Shown: positions 46,245 through 56,106, counted from the stretch's first letter. The stretch is DNA of 64,000 nucleotides from Ferrimonas balearica (GCF_019802085.1 NZ_JAHVHV010000001.1:248001-312000); one strand, 5' to 3'. Notes: generated by a model not told the origin, from the letters alone. Numbers and translations: made by a program.

Positions 46245-46889
46245 ATGATTTGCACCAATCGACTTTTGAATATATTGATAGAAAACAAGATTGAGTTTTT
46301 TATACCTCGTCCAATACCTGAAATCGTTAAGGATGGAGACATTGACATCGTTGTTTATGAGTCAAGTCAACGAAGGTTTATCCAGCTTATCGATGCCGAA
46401 CTCGGTGTCAAGCAGCTGATTCGTCGTCAGCATGCATTTAGAACTTACGAGTTGATAACCAGTGATGGTATTGCTATCGATGTCAAAACCTCCATATGCT
46501 ATGGACCGCGGAAGGAGATAAAGTCGAGCATTCGTCCAATAACGAAAAGTCTGGTGTCAAGTGATGGCTACATTTATGATGCCACAAATGGTGAGGTGTT
46601 TTATCTCGCTTGGTTCTTACATTTGGTTCTAGATAAAGATAACGCAGACCACTCTAGTACGGGCCACCTTCTCAATTTCAAGACTACAAAATTGGAAAGT
46701 GCCCTTGTCAAGTTTAATATATTTTCAAATTATCTATTTGATATCGACACATTGTCCTCCTCAGTAGCAAATGAAAATAGAACTAAAATAAAATCTGCTC
46801 TCTTCTTCAGAAATAGAATATTTTACAATCGAGTTTGGGTTTTCATAATGAGATCTCTGTTCTTTGTAAGAAGAAAGGTCTTAGCGTGA
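46245..46889 (+). CDS. Possible nucleotidyltransferase-fold protein
   Basis: A 214-residue protein of uncertain function. The N-terminal IVKDGDIDIVV (D32, D34) resembles the metal-binding aspartates of minimal nucleotidyltransferases, but the usual GS motif before them is missing. The remainder is helical with a basic, hydrophobic end (SLFFVRRKVLA). It lies between the thymidylate kinase-like gene and a deacetylase gene and overlaps the latter by one base. Confidence 0.4.
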   Translation: MICTNRLLNILIENKIEFFIPRPIPEIVKDGDIDIVVYESSQRRFIQLIDAELGVKQLIRRQHAFRTYELITSDGIAIDVKTSICYGPRKEIKSSIRPITKSLVSSDGYIYDATNGEVFYLAWFLHLVLDKDNADHSSTGHLLNFKTTKLESALVKFNIFSNYLFDIDTLSSSVANENRTKIKSALFFRNRIFYNRVWVFIMRSLFFVRRKVLA

Positions 46890-47755
46890 TGATTAGATCT
46901 CTAGCGAAACGGTTATTATTCAATGCGAACCTTTTTTTTGCAAAAAAATTGGGTCTCACTGATGAATTACGCTGTAGTCAGGAACTGAGCAAAATCGATG
47001 TATCAAAGTACAGTAAAATTGTGGTGCTTGCTCCTCATCCGGATGATGAAACGATAGGGTGCGCGTCTATCCTAGAGGAATCTGTAAAGTCATCTAGAAC
47101 TGTTGAAGTGGTACTTGTCACTGGCTCCGACAGCCGTCTTGACGAGACAAGGAGTGCGATATCAGAGATTTCCTCAAGAGATATTCGAATTACTTTCCTT
47201 GGGTATAAAGATGGCGAAGTCTATCGAAGTCAACACGATCTTGAAAAGTCGTTGATTGAGCTCTTTGGCAATGATATTGAGGATACATGCTTCTTTGTTC
47301 CATATATATATGACTTCCATAGTGATCACATAGGCAGTACCATAGCGTTTTTAAGAGCGTTCAGTAGTAGAACGTCTTTACTTAATGCGTATATGTACCG
47401 TACAAATCATGCAAACATTATGGAAGACTTTGATAGCTATCTAGAAGTGGACTGTGGCTTGAAAACAAAAATGTATAACCACTTTCAGTCCCAGGGTAGT
47501 TTGAACTTTGAAGCACTCAGTTCCATAAGAAGAATATACAAATCATATTCAAAAGTAAAAGAAGTTGAATTGTTCAGAAGGATTTGCGCTAAGGACAAAT
47601 TTGTTGATTTAACCAAGCTTGAGTACTTTGAAGATATTGAAGGAAAAGTTTCTGACATTCATCCGATATATTTCCTGAGAAATAGCCGTAAAGCTTCAAG
47701 CGCTGTTTCCGATGCTACCGATAAAGGCTTGGGCATTAGCTATGCTAGTAGCTAA
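46889..47755 (+). CDS. PIG-L/LmbE-type N-acetyl sugar deacetylase
   Basis: A 288-residue zinc-dependent deacetylase of the PIG-L family. Metal ligands are evident: PHPDDE (49-54, H50 and D53) and HSDH (144-147). Such enzymes remove acetyl groups from GlcNAc or similar residues of a lipid-linked or nucleotide-linked sugar. With the nearby acyltransferases it could provide an amine that is re-acylated. ATG 46889 shares one base with the previous stop; GTG 46886 is an equal alternative. It overlaps the polymerase candidate. Confidence 0.82.
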   Translation: MIRSLAKRLLFNANLFFAKKLGLTDELRCSQELSKIDVSKYSKIVVLAPHPDDETIGCASILEESVKSSRTVEVVLVTGSDSRLDETRSAISEISSRDIRITFLGYKDGEVYRSQHDLEKSLIELFGNDIEDTCFFVPYIYDFHSDHIGSTIAFLRAFSSRTSLLNAYMYRTNHANIMEDFDSYLEVDCGLKTKMYNHFQSQGSLNFEALSSIRRIYKSYSKVKEVELFRRICAKDKFVDLTKLEYFEDIEGKVSDIHPIYFLRNSRKASSAVSDATDKGLGISYASS

Positions 47756-48989
47756 AAAGTATCAGCTCTATTTTTTACTAATCCTATCACTTATATTTTT
47801 AGACTTTGCTAATGGTGCCATTATTTATCTCGTTGGCATTGATACTAAAGTTGTCTATGTCAAGGTACTAGTTTTATTGGTTTTCGCTCTCTCAGTGCTT
47901 TGGACGCAAAAAACATTACTGTATGCGCTCTCTATTGTTGCCCTATCAGTATTTGCTTTTTTCTTTCATCAAGTCGATGGAGCTACAGTACGAATAGTAG
48001 ATGATGTGTCACATTTTGTTAAGCTACTTGCACCAATTGTGTCGTTTATATTTTTTAGGCAGCTACTTTCCAATGATAACGTGCAAGCAAGGGATGTGAA
48101 TAGGTTTGTTGGTTTTTTTCTTGTCGCGATTTTAGTTCTTGTGTTTTTCAACTCTATCGCAATTCTTTCCGGCATAAGTATCTATCAATATAAAGTTGGC
48201 GATGATGTTTCTGGAGGGGGTGGACTAATTTCCTCAGGCAATGAGTATGCTGCTCTTTTAGTATTTTTTTCACCTATATTGCTTGGCTGGAGTCTTCGTG
48301 CAGGAAAGTTGTACTTTTTGGTCGTGTCTATAATTTTGGCTATTGCTATGTCCGTTGGTGGAATGAAGTTCGCAATAGCTGGTTTTGCAGCAGCTTTAGT
48401 CTGGTCCTTGTATCAATATAGGAAGGAGATAGGCTATGTATACTTCAGTCTACTCACTCTAGTCATTGCAACATTTTCTTTAATGCTCTTTTCAACCGTA
48501 GAGCAATACTTCTCTTTATTTATTAGTCGATGGGCATATTTTTACGATAAATTTGACATCGTCACCTTTCTATTCAGTGGCCGTAATGTAAGGGCTGAGT
48601 ATCTTTTTGATGTCATTTACTGGGATACAAGCTTCTTGAGGTTTCTCCTTGGATTTGGGTGGGGAAGCGACAGTAATATAGCTGGATTGGGTTACGGTGT
48701 TTATGAAATTGACATTTTAGATACTGCGTATTCCTATGGTTTACTGGGTGTGCTAGTTGCGATGTGGATTTGGGGCTACTTTGTAGCATTGTCTTCAAAG
48801 ATTATATTGATTTCGAATCGGGGACTTTCGAAGGATATTGCTTTTGGGCTTCTCATGGTTTTTGTTGGTTCTTTTGTCACTGGACATATTTGGTATTCTG
48901 GTTTGCTAGGTATCTACCTGGGCCTGTTTATCGCGATCATGCTGGTTATTCAGTCCAAGGTTAAAGTTAAGAGTGTCGGGGTCAAATAA
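47742..48989 (+). CDS. Wzy-like O-antigen/capsule polymerase
   Basis: A 415-residue membrane protein with about 10-12 helices and a long periplasmic loop after the seventh or so, typical of Wzy and the WaaL superfamily. An ISSGNEYA segment and a GFGWGSDSN loop are visible. It would polymerise repeat units flipped by the neighbouring Wzx. Proteins of this class share little sequence, so the call rests on topology and locus. ATG 47742 is assumed; ATG 47712 is in frame. Ends directly at the next start. Confidence 0.72.
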   Translation: MLVAKKYQLYFLLILSLIFLDFANGAIIYLVGIDTKVVYVKVLVLLVFALSVLWTQKTLLYALSIVALSVFAFFFHQVDGATVRIVDDVSHFVKLLAPIVSFIFFRQLLSNDNVQARDVNRFVGFFLVAILVLVFFNSIAILSGISIYQYKVGDDVSGGGGLISSGNEYAALLVFFSPILLGWSLRAGKLYFLVVSIILAIAMSVGGMKFAIAGFAAALVWSLYQYRKEIGYVYFSLLTLVIATFSLMLFSTVEQYFSLFISRWAYFYDKFDIVTFLFSGRNVRAEYLFDVIYWDTSFLRFLLGFGWGSDSNIAGLGYGVYEIDILDTAYSYGLLGVLVAMWIWGYFVALSSKIILISNRGLSKDIAFGLLMVFVGSFVTGHIWYSGLLGIYLGLFIAIMLVIQSKVKVKSVGVK

Positions 48990-49976
48990 ATGAAAATCCT
49001 TGTGGTTACAAATATGTACCCAACAAAAGAACATCCTTACTTTGGCGTTTTTGTAAAAGAACAGGTTGAGAATTACAGAAAGCTTTATCCAAATGATAAT
49101 GTCGACTTGTTGCACGTTTCGACACCAAAATCGGGCGGAAGTTACTTATCCTATTTTAGTTTGCTGATAAAGCTCATTTGGCATAGAGCTGCGGGTGGGT
49201 ATGATGTCGTTCATTGCCATCATGCGTTCTGTACAATCGCCGCTAAACTATGTGGTTTTAGAAATATTGTATATACCAACCACGAAGGAGAATATTTTAA
49301 GAAGGGCGCTGTCGAAAAATTTAAGCTCCTAGCGATCTCCTGGGCGGATAGAATCATATTTGTAAATAAGCTTATGAAAGAGCAAGTTAATCACTTGCAT
49401 CGTGCGCCATCATATTTTATACCTTGCGGTTTAGATTATTCGAAGTTTTTGGTTACGACTCCCGCAGAGACTAGGCGCGCTTTAGTTGGTTTAAAGAACG
49501 ATGACTTCATAGTCTTCTTCCCCGCTAACCCTTCTCGTAAGGAAAAAGGGTTCGAAAGATTGAATGCAGCACTAGTAAAGCTTAAGACTGAATTTTCAAA
49601 CATTACTTGCGTTACTGGGGGAACTATCCCTTATGAGGAGATGGTTAATTGGTATGCTGCATCGGACTTGGTGGTTTCGTGTTCTGATTATGAATCAGAT
49701 GGTATGATCTATAAAGAAAGCATTCTCACTGGGCGTTACTTCCTAACCCCAGATGTCGGCAATGCTCGATATTATTCTAACAATGGTAAATTTGGACAAA
49801 TCTATTCATTATCCTCTAGCGATGATTTGTACGAAAAGTTGAGAGCGCTTATTCTTGAACCACATCATCTTGCTATAGCGGACGACATTCCACTAGTTGT
49901 TACTAATTTTGAAATCGAAACAGTTAGTCGAAAGATAAAAAGTGTATATAAAGATGCTTTGAAACTAATTAGCTGA
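48990..49976 (+). CDS. GT4-family glycosyltransferase
   Basis: A 328-residue GT-B glycosyltransferase. N-terminal MKILVVTNMYPTKEHPYFG is the usual opening of family GT4 enzymes; YVVHCHH-like YDVVHCHHAF and the EX7E pair E235-E243 (ESDGMIYKE) complete the picture. It adds one sugar of the repeat unit; donor unknown. Starts immediately at the polymerase stop. Confidence 0.85.
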   Translation: MKILVVTNMYPTKEHPYFGVFVKEQVENYRKLYPNDNVDLLHVSTPKSGGSYLSYFSLLIKLIWHRAAGGYDVVHCHHAFCTIAAKLCGFRNIVYTNHEGEYFKKGAVEKFKLLAISWADRIIFVNKLMKEQVNHLHRAPSYFIPCGLDYSKFLVTTPAETRRALVGLKNDDFIVFFPANPSRKEKGFERLNAALVKLKTEFSNITCVTGGTIPYEEMVNWYAASDLVVSCSDYESDGMIYKESILTGRYFLTPDVGNARYYSNNGKFGQIYSLSSSDDLYEKLRALILEPHHLAIADDIPLVVTNFEIETVSRKIKSVYKDALKLIS

Positions 49977-50007
49977 CCTTTACTTAGTCGAGTTTTACCT
50001 AATTTAT

Positions 50008-51069
50008 ATGAAAAATAAAGATGTTCATGTTGTCGGCACAGTTGGTGTGCCAGCTTGCTATGGTGGTTTTGAAAGTTTAGTAGAAAACCTGATAGAAGAT
50101 AGTACTTTTAACTATACAGTATACTGCTCAGCGAAAGCGTACCCTAATAAGGCGGTTGAATACAAATCAGCTAAGCTTGTGTATTATCCCCTATCGGCAA
50201 ATGGGGGGCAGAGTATTTTGTATGACATCATTTCTCTGATTGGCTCTGCACGGCGTCGTGCTGATGTTGTTCTAGTTCTTGGTGTGTCTGGTTGTTTGTT
50301 CCTACCGATCTTAAAAATTTTCTCCAATGCTCGTATTGTCACTAACATTGATGGTTTAGAGTGGAAACGAGACAAATGGAGCCCTTTTGCAAAATGGTTC
50401 TTGAAAATATCAGAGAGTTTTGCAGTTAGATTTTCCGACAAAGTGGTTTCAGACAACGTAGCCATTGCTAAATATGTCGAAGATGAATACGGTGTAACTA
50501 GTGAAGTCATTGCATATGGGGGCGATCACGCAATTGTTAAGGGAGCCGTCCTCAATGGCTCTGTAGATGGCTATGCTCTGGGTTTGTGTCGGATTGAGCC
50601 CGAGAACAATGTGCATCTTATTCTAGAAGCATTCTCCAAATCTGGCGATAAGTTAGTCTTCATAGGTAATTGGAATGCCAGCCAATATGGGCGAGAATTA
50701 AAGGGAAAATTTAGCAAATTTGCTAATATTTCCATACTCGATCCCATTTATGACATTAGTAGGCTACATGACATTCGCGCGCAATGTGGTTTGTACGTGC
50801 ATGGCCACTCTGCGGGTGGCACCAACCCTTCATTAGTTGAGATGATGCACTTTGGTAAACCGATATTGTGCTTTGACTGTGCGTACAATCGAGCGACTAC
50901 TGAGAATTCAGCAGAATACTTTACGGACGTCGAAACCCTAGTGAAATTAATGGCGTCATCAGATTTTTCAAGTGACTCCAATGGTATTGGTACGAAAATG
51001 AAAGATATTGCTGGTCGTCGCTATACTTGGGACGTTGTCCGCAGTCAATATCTTCAACTTTTTAAATAG
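50008..51069 (+). CDS. DUF1972/GT4 glycosyltransferase, probable rhamnosyltransferase
   Basis: A 353-residue GT-B enzyme whose N-terminus ([17 protein letters not shown], 12-28) is characteristic of the DUF1972 domain found in rhamnosyltransferases such as those of capsule loci. The later segment [15 protein letters not shown] is the donor-binding region. Four rml genes follow at once, so dTDP-L-rhamnose is the likely donor (inference). Still A+T-rich. Confidence 0.78.
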   Translation: MKNKDVHVVGTVGVPACYGGFESLVENLIEDSTFNYTVYCSAKAYPNKAVEYKSAKLVYYPLSANGGQSILYDIISLIGSARRRADVVLVLGVSGCLFLPILKIFSNARIVTNIDGLEWKRDKWSPFAKWFLKISESFAVRFSDKVVSDNVAIAKYVEDEYGVTSEVIAYGGDHAIVKGAVLNGSVDGYALGLCRIEPENNVHLILEAFSKSGDKLVFIGNWNASQYGRELKGKFSKFANISILDPIYDISRLHDIRAQCGLYVHGHSAGGTNPSLVEMMHFGKPILCFDCAYNRATTENSAEYFTDVETLVKLMASSDFSSDSNGIGTKMKDIAGRRYTWDVVRSQYLQLFK

Positions 51070-51079
51070 AGAACATATA

Positions 51080-51958
51080 ATGAGAAAAGGTATCGTACTT
51101 GCTGGGGGAAGTGGGACTCGTTTATATCCACTTACAAAGGTTGTTAGTAAACAGTTGATGCCCGTTTATGACAAGCCGATGATCTATTATCCTATTGCTA
51201 CGCTCATGGTGGCTGGGATTAAAGATATATTGATTATCGCTACTCCAGAAGAGCTACCGCGCTTTGAAACATTACTTGGAGATGGCTCCGAGTGGGGAAT
51301 GCACTTTGAATACGTTGCTCAAGCCTCTCCTGATGGCCTAGCGCAGGCATTTTTGCTGGGTGAGACCTTTATTGGAGATGACAATGTAGCATTGGTTCTC
51401 GGCGATAACCTGTTTTATGGACATGACCTGTCGGTTTCTTTGCGCCGTGCAGCTAGCAAGGAGTCAGGCGCCACCGTATTTGGCTATCATGTAGCAGACC
51501 CTAAAGCCTACGGTGTAGTTGAGTTTGACGAGAACCGCAAGGCCATCTCTATCGAAGAAAAGCCATCTGCGCCCAAATCTAATTACGCGGTTCCCGGACT
51601 TTACTTCTTTGACTATCGTGTCGTCGAGTTTGCGAAGCAGGTTAAGCCTTCTGCTCGTGGGGAACTGGAAATCACCGATGTCATTGATGCCTATCTATCT
51701 TGTAATGAACTTGAAGTCGAAGTGATGGGGCGAGGCACGGCTTGGCTGGATACCGGTACGCACGACAGTTTGCTACAAGCCGCATCCTTTATAGAAACCA
51801 TTGAAAAGCGTCAGGGTTTAAAAGTGTGTTGTCCTGAAGAAGTAGCATACCGCATGGGCTATATCGATGACGTACAACTACGGAAGTTGGCGCTGCCGCT
51901 GAAAAAGAGCGGCTACGGCAAGTATCTTCTCGATGTGCTGGAAAACAAAGTTTTTTAA
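51080..51958 (+). CDS. rmlA: Glucose-1-phosphate thymidylyltransferase RmlA
   Basis: A 292-residue enzyme making dTDP-glucose, the first step to dTDP-L-rhamnose. It has the signature [11 protein letters not shown] (9-19) followed by [16 protein letters not shown], and LGDNLFYG and [13 protein letters not shown] further on. ATG 51080 gives the standard N-terminus; the frame continues upstream into the previous gene but is not needed. Normal length. Confidence 0.96.
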   Translation: MRKGIVLAGGSGTRLYPLTKVVSKQLMPVYDKPMIYYPIATLMVAGIKDILIIATPEELPRFETLLGDGSEWGMHFEYVAQASPDGLAQAFLLGETFIGDDNVALVLGDNLFYGHDLSVSLRRAASKESGATVFGYHVADPKAYGVVEFDENRKAISIEEKPSAPKSNYAVPGLYFFDYRVVEFAKQVKPSARGELEITDVIDAYLSCNELEVEVMGRGTAWLDTGTHDSLLQAASFIETIEKRQGLKVCCPEEVAYRMGYIDDVQLRKLALPLKKSGYGKYLLDVLENKVF

Positions 51959-51979
51959 GATTCGAATTCTGAGAGTCAT

Positions 51980-52525
51980 ATGAAGTTTATAAAAACCCAT
52001 ATCGCTGACGTCGTGATCATCGAACCGAGAGTCTTTGGCGACGACCGCGGTTTTTTTATGGAAACCTTCAGAGCTGAAGAGTTTAACCAACAATGCGCTG
52101 TCCGAGAGTTTGTTCAGGAAAATCACAGCAAGTCCGCGAAAGGAGTGCTGCGTGGTTTGCACTATCAGACCGAAAACACACAGGGTAAGTTGGTTCGCGT
52201 TGTTAGCGGTGCTGTTTTTGACGTAGCTGTCGATATGCGCGAGTCTTCTTCGACATACGGCCAATGGGTTGGTGTTGAACTGTCTGCTGATAACAAACGA
52301 CAACTGTGGGTGCCTGAAGGTTTTGCTCATGGCTTCTACGTGATGACCGACGAAGCCGAGTTCGTATATAAGTGCACCGATGTTTATAACCCAAATGCAG
52401 AAGTCTCCTTACGTTGGGACGATCCATCCTTGAACATCGAGTGGCCCATTCCTGCCGGGGAGGAACCTTCACTGTCAGTAAAAGACGCTGAAGGGCTTCT
52501 GTTCCAAGCTGCACCGAAATTATGA
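51980..52525 (+). CDS. rmlC: dTDP-4-dehydrorhamnose 3,5-epimerase RmlC
   Basis: A 181-residue cupin-fold epimerase. H61 in the VLRGLHYQ motif is the catalytic base, with FGDDRGFFMET and WVPEGFAHGFYV as further family landmarks. It converts dTDP-4-keto-6-deoxyglucose to the L-lyxo form for RmlD. It lies 21 bases after rmlA. Composition here is closer to the core genome than the preceding genes. Confidence 0.95.
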   Translation: MKFIKTHIADVVIIEPRVFGDDRGFFMETFRAEEFNQQCAVREFVQENHSKSAKGVLRGLHYQTENTQGKLVRVVSGAVFDVAVDMRESSSTYGQWVGVELSADNKRQLWVPEGFAHGFYVMTDEAEFVYKCTDVYNPNAEVSLRWDDPSLNIEWPIPAGEEPSLSVKDAEGLLFQAAPKL

Positions 52526-52538
52526 ACTGGGAGTTCGC

Positions 52539-53450
52539 ATGAAAGTTCTGGTGACAGGTGATGGTGGACAACTCGCTTACGAGCTGTCTCAAACTCAGCC
52601 TGAAGGCATTAAGCTGGTTAGCCTCTCAGCGCAGCAGTTGGACATCACTGATCGAGTGGCTGTTTTTGCTTGGTTCGAAGAGGTGCAGCCAAGCGTCGTG
52701 ATCAATGCGGCTGCTTATACTGCGGTTGATCGAGCGGAAACCGACTCAGCAAAGGCGTACGCCGTGAATGAGTCTGGGGCTGAGAATCTGGCGCTCGCTT
52801 GTCGTCAATTGTCTGCCAAATTAGTGCACATCAGCACCGATTTTGTTTTTGATGGCAGCAGTACCACTCCCTATCAGCCTGACGACAAGCCCAATCCGCT
52901 GAGTGTATACGGTTCATCTAAGTTGGCGGGTGAGCAGAAGGTGTCCGAAGTTTTAGGTCAGGATGCTGTGATTGTCCGTACTGCCTGGGTGTATTCAAGC
53001 TTCGGCAACAACTTTGTTAAGAGTATGATTCGCCTGATGGCGGAGAAGGAACAACTGGGCGTCATTTATGACCAGGTGGGAACGCCAACCTGGGCAAAGG
53101 GATTGGCCGAGCTTAGCTGGCGACTGGCTGAGCTGTTGGCTAACGGCAGATTGCCGAGGACAGAGGTTTCTGAACAACAGGCGTTGATGTTGCACTGGAC
53201 CGATGCTGGCGTGGCGTCCTGGTTTGATTTTGCGGTGGCGATTCAAGAACTCGCGCTTGAGAAAGGCTTACTTGATAAGGCCATTCCAGTGCGGCCAATC
53301 CCAACTTCGGAGTATCCAACACCGGCCAAACGTCCGGCTTTTAGTGTAATTGATAAGTCGCTGACCGCAGCCACCACAGGCAAAGACGCCGTCCATTGGC
53401 GTGTGCAGCTTTCCCGCATGCTCGATGAGCTGAAAGCTCAAAGTCGGTAA
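52539..53450 (+). CDS. rmlD: dTDP-4-dehydrorhamnose reductase RmlD
   Basis: A 303-residue short-chain dehydrogenase that makes dTDP-L-rhamnose. Nucleotide-binding GDGGQL (7-12) and catalytic Y124-xxx-K128 (YGSSK) are intact, with STDFVFDG before them. Starts 13 bases after rmlC. It carries no extra domain. Confidence 0.95.
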   Translation: MKVLVTGDGGQLAYELSQTQPEGIKLVSLSAQQLDITDRVAVFAWFEEVQPSVVINAAAYTAVDRAETDSAKAYAVNESGAENLALACRQLSAKLVHISTDFVFDGSSTTPYQPDDKPNPLSVYGSSKLAGEQKVSEVLGQDAVIVRTAWVYSSFGNNFVKSMIRLMAEKEQLGVIYDQVGTPTWAKGLAELSWRLAELLANGRLPRTEVSEQQALMLHWTDAGVASWFDFAVAIQELALEKGLLDKAIPVRPIPTSEYPTPAKRPAFSVIDKSLTAATTGKDAVHWRVQLSRMLDELKAQSR

Positions 53451-53476
53451 GCTATTCAAAGATTGAATTTATACTC

Positions 53477-54562
53477 ATGAAAAATAAAACTCTTTTGGTC
53501 ACCGGCGGTGCTGGTTTTATTGGCGCTAACTTTGTTCTTTACTGGCTTGAGCAGAATAGAGCGGACCGGGTCATTGTCTTGGATGCACTGACCTACGCTG
53601 GTAACCGCGCAAACCTGGAAGCGGTAGAAAATAACCCCAACTTTCGCTTTGTCCACGGCGATATTTGCGATACGGCATTGGTAGAAAGTTTGCTTCGCGA
53701 TGAGGGCGTGAATACCTTGGTGCACTTTGCGGCCGAGTCCCACGTGGATAGGTCTATCACCGGGCCTGATGCCTTTATCGAAACCAATATCATTGGTACG
53801 TACAGCCTGCTTAAGGCCAGTAAGAAGGTCTGGATCGATGAACCTGAGGCGGTAGGGAAGGCGCCTCTGCAGCATCGATTCCATCACGTCTCTACCGACG
53901 AGGTGTACGGCACTCTAGAAAAGGATGAGGCGCCGTTTAAGGAGACGAATCAGTATCAACCAAACTCCCCTTACTCTGCGAGCAAGGCAGCGTCCGATCA
54001 TCTGGTGCGTGCCTACCACCATACATATGGGTTGGAAGTCACTACCTCCAATTGTTCCAATAACTACGGGCCATTTCACTTCCCTGAGAAACTGATCCCC
54101 TTGGTTGTAACAAATATTCTGCATGACAGGTCTTTGCCCATTTACGGGGATGGACAGCAGATTCGGGATTGGCTGTATGTGGAAGACCATGCCCGAGGCA
54201 TTGAGCTGGTTCTAAATCAAGGGCAGATTGGCGAAAACTACAACATCGGTGGCCACAATGAGTGGGCTAATATCGACATAGTGAAATTGGTCTGTCAGCA
54301 AATGAATGATGCCTTTGCTAACGATCCTGCACTGGCTCAAAAGTACCCTAAGGCCACCATGGTCGCTGCTGGCAAGGCAGAGCAGCTGATTACTTACGTG
54401 ACTGACCGTGCTGGACATGATCGTCGATATGCTATCGATGCCACCAAAACCCAGAATGAGCTTGGCTATCAGCCTAAGGAAAGTTTTGAGACAGGTTTTG
54501 CAAAGACGTTAAAATGGTATCTCTATAATAATGAATGGTGGCGCCCTCTACTAAAAATTTAG
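53477..54562 (+). CDS. rmlB: dTDP-glucose 4,6-dehydratase RmlB
   Basis: A 361-residue SDR enzyme. TGGAGFIG (9-16) binds NAD; T140-D141-E142 and Y166-xxx-K170 are catalytic. It acts between RmlA and RmlC, although here it is encoded last (order rmlA-C-D-B). The C-terminus includes DRAGHDRRY. A decayed second copy of the rmlB end lies at 57857. Terminator at 54692 follows. Confidence 0.96.
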   Translation: MKNKTLLVTGGAGFIGANFVLYWLEQNRADRVIVLDALTYAGNRANLEAVENNPNFRFVHGDICDTALVESLLRDEGVNTLVHFAAESHVDRSITGPDAFIETNIIGTYSLLKASKKVWIDEPEAVGKAPLQHRFHHVSTDEVYGTLEKDEAPFKETNQYQPNSPYSASKAASDHLVRAYHHTYGLEVTTSNCSNNYGPFHFPEKLIPLVVTNILHDRSLPIYGDGQQIRDWLYVEDHARGIELVLNQGQIGENYNIGGHNEWANIDIVKLVCQQMNDAFANDPALAQKYPKATMVAAGKAEQLITYVTDRAGHDRRYAIDATKTQNELGYQPKESFETGFAKTLKWYLYNNEWWRPLLKI

Positions 54563-54691
54563 TGCCCTATCCATTCTGATTTATGATATTTCTAAGTAGT
54601 ATTGCTAACATTAATAGGTTGCAAAATAGCAATGGGTTAGCTTGCAATATTTGATAGTTAAACTATATTTTTATTGTTGGTTTTTGTATCA

Positions 54692-54723
54692 ACTCTGGGA
54701 TGAAAATTCGTTCATCCCAGGGT
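54692..54723. terminator. Hairpin between convergent rmlB and beta-helix gene
   Basis: A 10-bp perfect stem CTGGGATGAA/TTCATCCCAG with a 6-base loop, extended outward by three more pairs (one G-T). A T-run (ATTTTTT) follows only 11 bases later, so termination may be partial. The gap 54563-54752 holds nothing else I can identify. Confidence 0.55.
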
Positions 54724-54752
54724 GAGGAGTCTATTTTTTGGATCTTTAAGGT

Positions 54753-55907
54753 CTACTCGAACGGATAAACGTGACATTTTTCCCTGCCGGTTATGTCAAT
54801 ATGGCCCAAGTCCAAAGGGTACTTTTCCAGTTGCAACGCCTGGTAGGATATGTCTGATATCACTACGTTTCGCAACCCCATTTCAAAAATTTGCTGAGTG
54901 TTAATAGTTCCCTGGAAGCATGAGTTTAAAAGAAACCTTCCGTCTTCCCTAAATGAATTATTATCTTGGATAAACTGGTTGTAAATTATCGAGTTCATAA
55001 ATCGCTCTGGATTCTCACTCTGAAAATCTGTTACATGGTTTCGATAATATACATTGTTGAATGACCCAAATCTCCCACCAGAAACGTTGTTGCCTATTTG
55101 ATTAAGCGCGAATGTATTGTTACTAATATTGAGGTATTCTTCTATTGAACCATGGTTGAGATCTGGAATTGAATTTTCGAAGTCTTTTGTTGATAGTCCA
55201 TTGTATCCATTCGAGAGAATCAAATTTCTTCTAACTAGAATTTGTCTATTGGTATTCACTTCGTAATCAATAATCTGGATTCCGTCACCACTATTTTCGT
55301 ATATTACGTTGTTTCTTATCTCAATTATTAGGTCATCATTTTCTGATGTAGGGTGAAGTCGTATTTCTATTCCATCATCTATTGATCTTGAAATGAAGTT
55401 GTGTTCTATAAGTGCACTAGTGCTTTCATCTAGATCAATCGCATCGTCATAATTGTCAAAAAAATGACTTTCAGTTACAGTTAAACTCCCTCCTTCCATA
55501 TCGATCCCATCTACAGTGTGATATACCAAAACGTTGTTGATGAACAACTCGGCATCTGAAGTTATTCCATCATCTGCGTTGGTGATTGACATACTAGATA
55601 GTCTTATTGCTTCGCTATTATAGATAGAAAACGCGTAGTCATCACCCGTGCTAATTATTACACTTTCAGCACTGCTACCAGTGATGGTCAGATCTTCTTT
55701 ATCACTGATGGTTACTCGGTCGCTATAGATCCCAGGCCCTATATGGATTTCATCACCTGACCGCGCCGCATCAACAGCTTGCTGGATCGTTCTGTAGTCT
55801 TCTGGCACAAGAAGCACCTGTGCTTTGTTAGGGGGGGCATCTCTCTGGTCACACCCAGCCAATGCTGCAATACTTACTAGGATTAATGTGCTCTCACGAA
55901 TGTTCAA
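54753..55907 (-). CDS. Right-handed parallel beta-helix lipoprotein
   Basis: A 384-residue exported protein. The signal ends in a lipobox LAGC (16-19), so C19 should be lipid-modified. The body has repeated short beta strands with G, D, N and I, such as DGIDMEGGSLTVTES and DAIDLDESTSALIEHN and DDGIEIRL, the pattern of pectate-lyase-like PbH1 repeats. It could bind or cleave polysaccharide at the cell surface, but catalytic residues are not evident. TTG start at 55907 with AGGGGAG six bases upstream. A+T-rich like the island and convergent to rmlB. Confidence 0.72.
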   Translation of the reverse strand: MNIRESTLILVSIAALAGCDQRDAPPNKAQVLLVPEDYRTIQQAVDAARSGDEIHIGPGIYSDRVTISDKEDLTITGSSAESVIISTGDDYAFSIYNSEAIRLSSMSITNADDGITSDAELFINNVLVYHTVDGIDMEGGSLTVTESHFFDNYDDAIDLDESTSALIEHNFISRSIDDGIEIRLHPTSENDDLIIEIRNNVIYENSGDGIQIIDYEVNTNRQILVRRNLILSNGYNGLSTKDFENSIPDLNHGSIEEYLNISNNTFALNQIGNNVSGGRFGSFNNVYYRNHVTDFQSENPERFMNSIIYNQFIQDNNSFREDGRFLLNSCFQGTINTQQIFEMGLRNVVISDISYQALQLEKYPLDLGHIDITGREKCHVYPFE

Positions 55908-56106
55908 GTTGATCTCCCCTTTCAGTTAAAGTGAGGTTTTGAGTCTAACGTTAGGCTTCATCTATGGTCTTGGTCAACCAATCTTTGTTCCAGTATACGT
56001 CTTTTCGTGCTGATAGAACGTGATTCTTTATGTGTCTTAGCAGGTTCATGATATTGACATTTTACAGTGCTAAGGTTGCTTCTATCTGAGAGCAGAGGGT
56101 TTGGCC

